Shown in pieces: positions 1-5,754 of a DNA stretch of 6,782 nucleotides. The stretch's first letter is position 1. Every line of letters starts with the position of its first letter. A model generated the notes under the pieces. The model made no database searches. It worked only from the letters and a program-made list of their open reading frames with translations, and was not told the origin of the DNA. The position numbers and the translations under genes were made by a program. The DNA comes from CAYJXJ01 sp964374095 (GTDB taxonomy: Bacteria > Elusimicrobiota > Elusimicrobia > UBA1565 > UBA9628). The DNA lies in contig CAYJXJ010000224.1 in the NCBI GenBank assembly GCA_964374095.1, forward strand, positions 1 to 6,782. The letters are read 5' to 3'.

Positions 1-275
1 AGCTTGATGGCCTTTTCGATCTCGAGGAGTTCCGCCTCCGTCGCAGATTGGGGGGTCTCAAGCACACCGGAAACAGCAACTAAGCCGTCCGCGGTCGTTG
101 CCAGCGGGCCGCGAAACTTCTCTTTGTCGGACCACGGTTTCGCCGTGTCGCGCGCCAGCTCGAAGGTCTGGAGGCTGGCTCGAGACTGATCCCGGAGCGT
201 CCTGAGCGCGGTCCCTTGATCGTGGGACCATCCCGCTACGGCTGCCAGCAGCGCGAAGGTGGAAAGGATATTCAT
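1..275 (-). CDS. N-terminal part of a putative secreted protein, truncated by the window edge
   Basis: The frame is open from an ATG at 275-273 to the left edge, giving 91 codons and no stop, so the gene continues outside the window. The first 15 residues (MNILSTFALLAAVAG) look like a short signal peptide: a hydrophobic core and small residues before a probable cleavage site near Ala14/Gly15. The n-region has no Lys or Arg, which is unusual. An AAGGGGGA ribosome-binding sequence (293-286) lies 10 bases before the ATG and supports this start. The mature part begins with a polar, probably helical stretch (about residues 20-55), then a segment with many Thr and Val, then another helix-like stretch rich in Glu and Leu (TEAELLEIEKAIK). 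I recognise no family. Codon use is somewhat less GC-extreme than in the pilin genes. It is probably periplasmic or exported; no function can be assigned from this fragment. Confidence 0.7.
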   Translation of the reverse strand, partial: MNILSTFALLAAVAGWSHDQGTALRTLRDQSRASLQTFELARDTAKPWSDKEKFRGPLATTADGLVAVSGVLETPQSATEAELLEIEKAIK

Positions 276-389
276 TGTCTGCGAGTCCCCCTTGACACAT
301 CAAGTGTGGGCCGCAAACGACTCGCTTTCATGGGCCGAATGGCCCAGCCGGCCGGGACCCCGGGCCTGCCTCCCGGTCCGGCTCGGTTT

Positions 390-418
390 CACCGTCCAAA
401 ACCGTCACGGTTTCGGTG
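390..418. repeat. Imperfect inverted repeat with internal direct repeats in the gap between the secreted-protein gene and the regulator gene
   Basis: The outer arms CACCG (390-394) and CGGTG (414-418) and inner arms AAACCG (399-404) and CGGTTT (408-413) are complementary. They give an 11-pair stem with a 4-base bulge (TCCA, 395-398) and a TCA loop. ACCGTC also occurs twice exactly 10 bases apart (391 and 401), and CGGTTTC twice (384 and 408). Read on the minus strand the hairpin lies about 70 bases past the response-regulator stop and could be a weak terminator, but only four T follow the inner arm. The 10-base direct repeat is also the spacing typical of OmpR-family binding sites, and the element lies upstream of the secreted-protein gene. 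Structure is certain; function is not. Confidence 0.45.
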
Positions 419-487
419 CCCTGTCGGCGGCCGCGTCAACAGCGAGTCCGGGTGGCGGGACATCATGACGCTGGCCGCGGCCCTGCT

Positions 488-1189
488 TCAGAGCCTAGGC
501 TCCAGCCGGTAGCCCCGCCCTACGACGTTGACCAGCCGCTCATGCGCGCGCCACCCGAGCTTGAGACGGATGCGCCTCACATGGACCTCGACGGTCCTCA
601 GGACGCCGGGCGACGCGGGATCCATCCCCCAGACCTCGCGGTAGAGCGCGGCGCGATCCCTGGGCTCTGGAGCGGCCGCGGCCAGGGCGTAGAGGACCGC
701 GAACTCCTTGGGAGTCAGATGCAGGAATTCCCGGCCGCCGACGATGACGGCTTTGCGGGCATGCTCCAGGCGCATATCCCCCGCCGAGAGGTCGCGCGCG
801 GGCCCGGGCCCGCCGCCATGGGCCCGCCTGAGCAGGGCCCGGCAGCGGGCCGTGAGCCTAGCGGTCCGGACCGGCTTGATGAGATAGTCGTCGGCGCCCA
901 GGTCCAGGCACGCCACCTCCTGGCCATCACGGTCGTTGCCGGTCAGGATCAGGATGGGGATGCCCGCGGTGGTCGGATCTCCCTTGAGCTCCCGGCAGAC
1001 CTGGACCCCGCCCATGCCGGGCATGACCAGATCCAGGATGACGAGGTCGGGAAGATCCCGCCGCGCCGCCGCGAGGGCCTCTCGGCCGTCGGCGGCCTCG
1101 GCGGCCGAAAAACCCTCGGCCGCGAGGACCTTGACCAGGGAGCGCCGAAAGCCGGCGCCGTCATCCACCACGAGCACGCGAGCAAGCAA
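488..1189 (-). CDS. OmpR/PhoB-family response regulator
   Basis: This 233-residue protein has the normal length and two-domain plan of OmpR-type regulators. Receiver domain, residues 1-122: acidic pair Asp9/Asp10, phosphoacceptor Asp53 in LVILDLVMPGMGG, Thr83 (ILTGND), and Lys105 after the switch Tyr102 (DDYLIKP). A Gly/Pro-rich linker (about 123-135) leads to a winged-helix DNA-binding domain, 136-233, with LTPKEFAVL, REVWG, the recognition-helix region RTVEVHVRRIRLKL (198-211) and the wing VVGRGYRL. All phosphorylation residues are present, so it should act as a phosphorylation-controlled cytoplasmic transcription factor. The start is TTG at 1189; an in-frame stop (1204-1202) lies just upstream and no ATG is available. 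GTG at 1177 would cut into the first beta strand. No clear ribosome-binding site precedes the TTG. It is head to head with the histidine kinase at 1220, the likely partner. Target genes are not shown by the sequence. Confidence 0.93.
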   Translation of the reverse strand: MLARVLVVDDGAGFRRSLVKVLAAEGFSAAEAADGREALAAARRDLPDLVILDLVMPGMGGVQVCRELKGDPTTAGIPILILTGNDRDGQEVACLDLGADDYLIKPVRTARLTARCRALLRRAHGGGPGPARDLSAGDMRLEHARKAVIVGGREFLHLTPKEFAVLYALAAAAPEPRDRAALYREVWGMDPASPGVLRTVEVHVRRIRLKLGWRAHERLVNVVGRGYRLEPRL

Positions 1190-1198
1190 GGCCGGTCG

Positions 1199-1210
1199 AT
1201 TCTATATAAT
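1199..1210. promoter_or_regulatory. Shared A/T core of the divergent kinase/regulator promoters
   Basis: The 30 bases between the TTG of the regulator and the ATG of the kinase contain ATTCTATATAAT, an A/T island in GC-rich surroundings that matches its own reverse complement at 10 of 12 positions. On the plus strand it includes a perfect TATAAT (1205-1210); on the minus strand TAGAAT (1204-1199) matches five of six. I see no good -35 box at normal spacing on either strand. If these are true -10 boxes, both transcripts would begin within a few bases of their start codons, so one or both mRNAs may be leaderless. Promoter activity is inferred, not shown. Confidence 0.45.
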
Positions 1211-1219
1211 CGGAGAGGC

Positions 1220-2419
1220 ATGAACCCCAAGTACCTTCTCATCTTCCGGGGTATCCTCGGCGAGATCCTGCTCCTGCAGGCCCTCTACAGCCCCTACCCT
1301 CCGCTGGAGCGGCTGTGGCCATGGGCGCTCCTGGCCCTCTACGCTTCGGGTGCGTGGGCGCATTTCTGGCTGGAACGCTCCGGGCGCCTGGCCGCGGGCG
1401 CCTTTCGCTGGAGCTTCGTCTGGGATGTGACGGTCACGACCGCCGTACTCCACGGAACCGGCGGGATCGCCGGCGAGTTCTACGTGGCTTATTTCCTGGT
1501 CATCTTCATGTCCTGCCTCCCCCAGGACCTGACCCATAGCCTGCTCGTCGGCGCCGTCTCCTGCCTCTCCTACGCGGGGCTCGCCAACCTCCACGGCATC
1601 GACGTGGCCCGAGACTCCGCCTTCCTGCTCCGGCTGGCGCTCTTGATGGCGACCTGCATGTTCGCGGCCGTTCTGGCCGACGGCGCCCGCCGGGCGGCCT
1701 CGGCCGCGGCCGGCGGCTACGGCCGCAGGCTCGAGTGGCTGGAGCGGCTGTCACTGGCGGGGCGCATGGCCTCGGGCATACTGCACGAGCTCAAGACGCC
1801 TCTGGGCGCCATCATCCTCGACGCCGAGCACGCCAAGTCGGCCGCCCCCCCGGGCCCCGCCGGTTCGCTGCTCCAGGCGCAGCTCGACGCCATCATCGCG
1901 GAGGCCGAGCGCGCCACGGCCATCGTCTCCGATAACCTTGAATTCACCCGGCCCTCCGATCTGGCCCTGAGCCCGGTGCCCCTGCGGCCGGTCGTCCTGG
2001 AGGCCTACGCCAAGGCTTCGCTGGGGACCGACCCCGCCGCCATCAAGTTCGAAGACCGGCTGACGGAAGCAACGGTGGTCCGGGGCAGCCGCCGCCATCT
2101 GCTCCAAGTCTTCATCAACCTCCTGGGAAACGCCATCGACGCCATGCCGCTCGGCGGACGCCTGAGCGTAAGCGACCGGCGGGCCGGGGAGGTCGTCGAG
2201 ATCACCGTCTCCGATACGGGCCTGGGCATATCCCCGGAGGTCCTCGCCCGGCTCTTCGAGCCTTTCGCCACGACCCATCTGGAAGGGGAAGGCCAGGGCC
2301 TGGGGCTCTACGTGACGCGCTGGATCGTCGAGAAGCACGGAGGAACGATCCGACTCGAGAGCGCGGGTCCCAAGCGGGGCGCCGCCGCGGTTCTCACCCT
2401 GCTCCTCCAGTCCCCCTAG
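1220..2419 (+). CDS. Membrane-bound sensor histidine kinase (six-span, PilS/RegB-like layout)
   Basis: The 399-residue protein starts at an ATG whose upstream GGAGAGG (1212-1218) lies very close; the frame stays open further upstream, but that stretch lies antisense to the regulator gene. Residues about 5-153 hold roughly six hydrophobic segments (near 5-23, 32-50, 64-80, 86-101, 106-124, 134-153) with short loops, so sensing is probably within the membrane. No PAS or HAMP domain is obvious. A linker (155-177) leads to the dimerisation helix with phosphoacceptor His189 in GILHELKTPLGAI. The ATPase domain has the N box NLLGNAIDAM (Asn300, Asn304), G1 box DTGLG (332-336), F box LFEPFATT (345-352) and G2 box GEGQGLGLYV (356-365). 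All catalytic motifs look intact. The H box and topology resemble PilS- and RegB-type kinases, yet the divergent neighbour is an OmpR-type regulator. The signal is unknown. A type IV pilin gene cluster begins 110 bases downstream. Confidence 0.93.
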   Translation: MNPKYLLIFRGILGEILLLQALYSPYPPLERLWPWALLALYASGAWAHFWLERSGRLAAGAFRWSFVWDVTVTTAVLHGTGGIAGEFYVAYFLVIFMSCLPQDLTHSLLVGAVSCLSYAGLANLHGIDVARDSAFLLRLALLMATCMFAAVLADGARRAASAAAGGYGRRLEWLERLSLAGRMASGILHELKTPLGAIILDAEHAKSAAPPGPAGSLLQAQLDAIIAEAERATAIVSDNLEFTRPSDLALSPVPLRPVVLEAYAKASLGTDPAAIKFEDRLTEATVVRGSRRHLLQVFINLLGNAIDAMPLGGRLSVSDRRAGEVVEITVSDTGLGISPEVLARLFEPFATTHLEGEGQGLGLYVTRWIVEKHGGTIRLESAGPKRGAAAVLTLLLQSP

Positions 2420-2425
2420 TTCCCT

Positions 2426-2442
2426 CCCCGCGCCCGCCGGGG
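2426..2442 (+). terminator. Short GC hairpin after the kinase gene, possible weak terminator
   Basis: CCCCG (2426-2430) pairs with CGGGG (2438-2442) around a 7-base loop, seven bases after the kinase stop codon. No T tract follows, so it is not a standard intrinsic terminator. It may only slow transcription or be chance in GC-rich DNA. Confidence 0.2.
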
Positions 2443-2444
2443 CT

Positions 2445-2479
2445 CCGGAAGTTCATGAGAAGTTTGGTGGAAATTCCGG
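2445..2479. repeat. Inverted repeat upstream of the pilin operon, candidate operator
   Basis: CCGGAAGTTC (2445-2454) and GAAATTCCGG (2470-2479) are reverse complements at 9 of 10 positions, separated by 15 bases. The right arm ends 11 bases before the best -10-like hexamer of the following operon, so a dimeric regulator bound here would cover the -35 region. In RNA it could form a stem-loop following the kinase gene. The symmetry is visible; the role is inferred. Confidence 0.35.
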
Positions 2480-2496
2480 CGGCCCGGGGCTATGCT
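2468..2496 (+). promoter_or_regulatory. Candidate promoter of the small-peptide/pilin operon
   Basis: TATGCT (2491-2496) resembles a -10 box and TGGAAA (2468-2473) is a poor -35 at 17-base spacing. Transcription would begin near 2503, about 27 bases before the ATG at 2530. No sigma-54 type element was seen, in contrast to classical pilA promoters. The match is weak. Confidence 0.25.
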
Positions 2497-2499
2497 GAC

Positions 2500-2524
2500 G
2501 GGGGTGGAGCCCCCCCCTTGGAGG
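2500..2524 (+). promoter_or_regulatory. G/C hairpin followed by the ribosome-binding site of the 50-residue peptide gene
   Basis: GGGGG (2500-2504) and CCCCC (2510-2514) can form a tight five-pair hairpin with loop TGGAG. Six bases later comes GGAGG (2520-2524), a strong Shine-Dalgarno sequence five bases before the ATG at 2530. This is the best ribosome-binding site in the window and supports the short gene. The hairpin could influence initiation, but it does not itself pair with the GGAGG. Confidence 0.5.
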
Positions 2525-2529
2525 ACATC

Positions 2530-2682
2530 ATGACCGAAGATCAAGAAATCAACCGTCGGCTGCGGCGCACCTTGCTCGCGGTCGCGATCATGTCCGCGTC
2601 CGGACTCGCGGCGCTCGGGCATCTCGCGGCGAGTCTAAAGGCGGGACTTGGGTCCTCGGCCGTCTATGCGCCACACCGATAG
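2530..2682 (+). CDS. 50-residue single-span membrane peptide, first gene of the pilin operon
   Basis: A strong GGAGG five bases before the ATG marks this as a translated gene. The frame extends 25 codons further upstream to an ATG at 2455, but that longer version has no comparable site. The peptide has a charged N-terminus (MTEDQEINRRLRR), one hydrophobic helix (about residues 14-35, Ala/Leu-rich) and a short tail ending YAPHR. The Arg-rich flank before the helix predicts the N-terminus in the cytoplasm and the tail outside. There is no prepilin-peptidase site (no Gly before a hydrophobic +1 and no Glu at +5) and no lipobox. Its 3' end overlaps the start of the giant prepilin gene, so the two are probably translationally coupled. 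I do not recognise the family. It could be a small assembly or regulatory partner of the pilins, or a leader peptide that drives translation of the next gene. Confidence 0.6.
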   Translation: MTEDQEINRRLRRTLLAVAIMSASGLAALGHLAASLKAGLGSSAVYAPHR

Positions 2683-5254
2683 GGCGCGGCCTCCCGGGGC
2701 AAGACGCGCGAGCGCCGGAGCGACGCTGCTCGAGCTGATGGTCGCCGCCGCCATCCTCAGCGTCGCCGGCATGGGGCTGGCGGGCTCCTTCGGATACATC
2801 AGCCGGGCCATCCAGTCCCAGCGCGCCAGGACCCTCGCCATCAACCTCAGCCAGGAGCAGGTCGAGTTCCTCAAGGACAAGTCCTATTTCAGCATACTCC
2901 CGACCCAGACCCCTTCGTACAACTCCGCCTTTTCCCCGGCCCTGGCCTATGACCCGACCTATTACCCCCCCAAGGCGATCTCCATCGGCCAGAACAAGTT
3001 CGAGCGTTTGACCTACGTGGAGCGGGTGTTGAACAGCAGCGGGACCTTGGTCGCGGTCCCCTACGACAGCCTGGATACGGGCCTCAAGAAGATCACGATC
3101 CACACGATCTGGAAGCTGGGAAACACCTGGTACAAGTCCACCACGACGAACCTGGTGTCGAACTACTCCCAACTGACCACGGGCGGGTTCTCCGGGACCG
3201 TGACGGATACCGCGGGAAACGCCATAAACGAGGCCATCGTTTTTGTTCAGGAAGACGCCTTCATGCACGACTACACCGACGCCGCGGGGAAATACGCCTT
3301 CGCGGTCACGCCGGGGGCCTACACGTTGGCCGCCTCCGCGCCCGGCTACTCCCGGCAGGCCCCCTCGACCCAGCACACCATCTCGCCGGGCAACATCGCC
3401 ACCGTGGACTTCGTCCTCACTCCCATCAGTTCCGGAAGCGTCTCGGGGGCGGTCTGGGTCAACAACCACATCCTCGTCAGCTCGGTGGTCTCCTCCACGC
3501 TCACGATCGTGGCCGGCGGCGCCGACCAGGACGTCGAGTACGTGGAGCTCTTCAACCCGACCACGGCTGCCGTCACTATCGGCTCCGGAGCCAGCCCCGA
3601 CGTGAGGCTCACCTATCTCGGGCAGGTCGCGGGCGACGACCTGGCGAACGTCCCGCTGACCTATGTAAGCACCTACGTCCCGGCCGGCCGCTACTACCTC
3701 ATCGCCAGCGCCACCAGCTTCGTGGTGCTGGGCCAGTGGATCAACGCGGACGCCTACTACGGCACGCTCAACGCCGACGTCATCAAGAGAAACAAAAGCG
3801 GCGCGATCCAGGTCACGGGAGCGGGAGGGGCCATTCTCGACGGCGTGGGCTGGTCGAAGACGGCCGGAGACGTCGACAGCGGGGCCGGGAGCGCGCCTTG
3901 GGCCGAGGGCAATCCCAGCCTCCAAATCTCGGGCCTCCGGCGCGGGGACCAGCTGGTGCGCTACTCCAGCCCCGCGGCGGTGGGCTCCGTCTACGGCCGG
4001 GCCTACGACAGCGACGACAATGTCACGAGCTTCGCCTTCAGCGGGCAAGTTCCCCCTCTGGGAGAGCTGGCCTATCCGCCCTTCAACACGGCCTCCCCCG
4101 CCCAGACCATGATCGCGGGGACTCCGGCCTACGGCGCCTGGGTGACGGCCGACGACGGGCTCTCGGCCTCGACTTCGGCCTATCGCGTGACGACCACCGG
4201 GGGGTCCCCCTATTCCACCTTCACCTTGGTCGGGATCGCCACCGGAACCTGGACGGTCACGATCACCAGCGGCGCGGCCACCCTGTCCATCAGTCAGGTC
4301 TCCGTATTGACCTCGGGAGCCGCGACCGCGGTCCCCAACTCCGGCACCTCCCCGGCCTGGCCGGCCGCCGCCCAGAACAGCTCCATCCTGACCTCCACCA
4401 CGAGCAACGGGATCGTCAGCGGGAGGGTCACCAACCCCAACGCCGTGCCCATCGCCGGCATATCCGTCACCGTGGAGCCGGCCGCCTCCGGACTGACCAG
4501 CTCCCAAGGCACCTACGCCGTTGCCGTGCCGGCCGGGACCTACTCCGTGATCGCCAACGCCAACAGCGCGTCCTCGCCCAGCTACGGCAGCGCCTCCTTG
4601 TCGGCGGTGACGGTCAGCGTCGGGCAATTCAACGGCGGCAACAACCTCGTCTTGTCCGGGGCCGGACAGGTGACCGGCTATGTCTGCAACTACGGCGTGA
4701 CCAACGCCTACCCCGGCGTCACGGTGACGGCGACCGACTTGAACGACAATGTCCGGGGCGAGACGGTCAGCGGCTCGGACGGCAAGTTCCTCTTTTCCAA
4801 TCTTTCCACCGGCGCCTATACCATCAGAACCGTGCTGGATACCGGACAGACCTCCTCCCCGACGGACGCGGCCGCCGCGGTCACCACCGGCAACAAAATT
4901 TCCATCGGCACCTTCACCGTCACCGGAGCCTATGGGGTGATCTCGGGGTCGGTCACCGCGTCGGGTTCCCGGATCACGACCGGGGTCCTCATCGTCGCGA
5001 CGACCGGGACCATCAATGCGAGCCTGCCTCCCGCGATATCAACCGGAATGCTGAGCGGCGCGCCCTACTACATGGCCTCGACCCTCTCCGACGGGACCTT
5101 CAGCGTGGACGTCAGGGCCGGCACCGCCTCCGCCACCTTCAATATTTACGGCTGGTACACGACCTACTCGGCCGGCGCGCCGAACACGGTCAAGAAGACC
5201 CGGGCCGTCACGGTCACGGGCGGCCAGACCGCCGCCACGGGGCTCTCATGGTGA
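2666..5254 (+). CDS. Giant PilV/GspI-like prepilin with a modular beta-sandwich stalk and a lamin-tail domain
   Basis: This 862-residue protein has a type III (prepilin) signal: a basic leader of 18 residues, cleavage predicted after Gly18, then ATLLELMVAAAILSVAG, with Glu at +5 of the mature protein. The N-terminal helix and following region (19 to about 165) look like PilV/GspI minor pilins, which are usually only 120-200 residues. The remaining 700 residues are exported modules. Carboxypeptidase-regulatory-like units lie near 174-252, 583-664, 666-754 and 757-860, each with an entry strand such as FSGTVTD or VSGRVTN, a GKYAF/GTYAV/GKFLF/GTFSV strand and in most a GAYTL-like turn. A lamin-tail domain (about 267-465) appears to interrupt a further unit. 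The protein is rich in Ser, Thr, Gly and Ala with one Cys (674). ATG 2666 overlaps the peptide gene by 17 bases. TTG 2648, six bases after AAAGG, is an alternative start adding six residues. The last seven bases overlap the next pseudopilin. Likely role: a minor pilin displaying a long adhesive or cargo-binding stalk. Confidence 0.88.
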   Translation: MRHTDRARPPGARRASAGATLLELMVAAAILSVAGMGLAGSFGYISRAIQSQRARTLAINLSQEQVEFLKDKSYFSILPTQTPSYNSAFSPALAYDPTYYPPKAISIGQNKFERLTYVERVLNSSGTLVAVPYDSLDTGLKKITIHTIWKLGNTWYKSTTTNLVSNYSQLTTGGFSGTVTDTAGNAINEAIVFVQEDAFMHDYTDAAGKYAFAVTPGAYTLAASAPGYSRQAPSTQHTISPGNIATVDFVLTPISSGSVSGAVWVNNHILVSSVVSSTLTIVAGGADQDVEYVELFNPTTAAVTIGSGASPDVRLTYLGQVAGDDLANVPLTYVSTYVPAGRYYLIASATSFVVLGQWINADAYYGTLNADVIKRNKSGAIQVTGAGGAILDGVGWSKTAGDVDSGAGSAPWAEGNPSLQISGLRRGDQLVRYSSPAAVGSVYGRAYDSDDNVTSFAFSGQVPPLGELAYPPFNTASPAQTMIAGTPAYGAWVTADDGLSASTSAYRVTTTGGSPYSTFTLVGIATGTWTVTITSGAATLSISQVSVLTSGAATAVPNSGTSPAWPAAAQNSSILTSTTSNGIVSGRVTNPNAVPIAGISVTVEPAASGLTSSQGTYAVAVPAGTYSVIANANSASSPSYGSASLSAVTVSVGQFNGGNNLVLSGAGQVTGYVCNYGVTNAYPGVTVTATDLNDNVRGETVSGSDGKFLFSNLSTGAYTIRTVLDTGQTSSPTDAAAAVTTGNKISIGTFTVTGAYGVISGSVTASGSRITTGVLIVATTGTINASLPPAISTGMLSGAPYYMASTLSDGTFSVDVRAGTASATFNIYGWYTTYSAGAPNTVKKTRAVTVTGGQTAATGLSW
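3464..4060 (+). other. Lamin-tail-like (LTD) domain encoded within the giant prepilin
   Basis: Residues about 267-465 of the giant prepilin show the lamin-tail plan: an opening strand HILVSSVV, the signature VEYVELFNPT followed by VTIGSG, a VPAGRYYLIAS strand, then a GAILDGVGWSK strand, an NPSLQISGLRRGDQL segment, and a closing AYDSDDNVTSFAF that matches the usual aspartate/asparagine-rich end of bacterial LTDs. The flanks read as the first strand of a carboxypeptidase-regulatory-like unit (SGSVSGAVWV, 256-265) and its continuation (PAYGAWVTADDG, about 487-498, with GTWTVTI at 527-533). The domain therefore seems to be inserted into a loop of that unit. Bacterial LTDs are found in secreted and surface proteins; their ligands are mostly unknown. 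Assignment is by motif recognition only. Confidence 0.7.
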
Positions 5255-5754
5255 CGCCCCGACGCCGCGGCCGGGCGGGCTATACCCTCATCGAGATCAT
5301 GCTGGTCGTCGCCGTCCTGGGCGTCATCGCCCTGGTCGGTCCGCGCCTGTTCACCGGGATGTATCAATTCTTCAACCAGAGCCTCGCGCGCACCGACGTC
5401 CAGAGGGATATCCGGGTCGCCCTCGACCAGATGAACCGGACCATCCGGCAGGCCTCGGCCGCCACGGTCACCATTTCCCAGGACGCCGGCCAGCCGCCCT
5501 ACTCGAAGATCAGCTTAACGAGCGTCAGCGGAGAAAGCGTGACCTTCAAGCAGGGCGGACGCAAGTTGTTTCAGACGGTCGGCAACCAGCAGATGACTCT
5601 GGTCGACAATGTCCAGTATATGGCCTTCACCTTCCCACAGACCGACGTCAACACGGTCGTCTCCATCTCGGTCACGCTGGAAAAGAAGACCTTTTCGGGA
5701 CGGAGCGCGGCCCTGCAGATGGCCATCACCAAGGTCCGCATCATGAACCCATGA
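5248..5754 (+). CDS. PilW/GspJ-like minor pseudopilin
   Basis: The 168-residue protein starts at an ATG lying inside the last codons of the giant prepilin gene, an overlap of seven bases that suggests translational coupling; only weak ribosome-binding sequence is seen (CGGGG). It has a short basic leader (MVTPRRRGRAG), predicted cleavage after Gly11, then YTLIEIMLVVAVLGVIALV, with Glu at +5. The helix continues as amphipathic sequence to about residue 70 (DVQRDIRVALDQMNRTIRQA), followed by beta-strand sequence (ISLTSVSGESVTFKQ, MTLVDNVQYMAFTFP, VVSISVTLEKKT) and a C-terminal strand ending IMNP. Size, the RDIRVALDQMNRTIRQA segment and position between PilV/GspI-like and PilX/GspK-like genes point to the J-type subunit of the minor-pseudopilin tip. 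Assignment to the type IV pilus or to a type II secretion system cannot be decided here. GTG at 5251 is a possible alternative start. Confidence 0.9.
   Translation: MVTPRRRGRAGYTLIEIMLVVAVLGVIALVGPRLFTGMYQFFNQSLARTDVQRDIRVALDQMNRTIRQASAATVTISQDAGQPPYSKISLTSVSGESVTFKQGGRKLFQTVGNQQMTLVDNVQYMAFTFPQTDVNTVVSISVTLEKKTFSGRSAALQMAITKVRIMNP

Noticed and set aside
292..297. A perfect TTGACA on the plus strand
   Set aside because: No -10-like sequence occurs 16-18 bases downstream (AAACGA is at the expected place) and no plus-strand gene follows before 1220.
291..304. Small palindrome CTTGA-CACA-TCAAG before the secreted-protein gene
   Set aside because: The stem is only five pairs and lies within the leader beside the ribosome-binding site. 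It is too short to call a regulatory element with confidence.
416..1219. A 268-codon in-frame extension upstream of the histidine kinase start
   Set aside because: It lies antisense to the clearly coding response regulator, its translation is low-complexity and matches no kinase sensor domain, and the ATG at 1220 begins a normal membrane segment. It is an open frame caused by high GC content.
1751..2338. A 195-residue minus-strand frame inside the kinase gene
   Set aside because: It is opposite the conserved H, N and G boxes of the kinase and shows only antisense-like composition.
2588..4627. A 679-residue frame on the minus strand opposite the giant prepilin gene
   Set aside because: The translation is dominated by Gly, Arg, Asp and Val with no recognisable motif, as expected for the antisense of GC-rich codons. 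The plus strand has clear domain motifs over the same bases.
3736..5247. A 504-codon extension upstream of the PilW/GspJ-like gene
   Set aside because: The translation is rich in Arg, Gln and His with no domain pattern and lies out of frame inside the giant prepilin gene. The prepilin leader starting at 5248 fixes the true start.
3185..5251. Possibility of DNA-level tandem repeats in the stalk region
   Set aside because: The modules share fold motifs such as GTYAV and GAYTL, but the sequences between them differ widely and no long identical DNA repeat is visible, so this is an old protein-domain duplication and not a recent DNA repeat.
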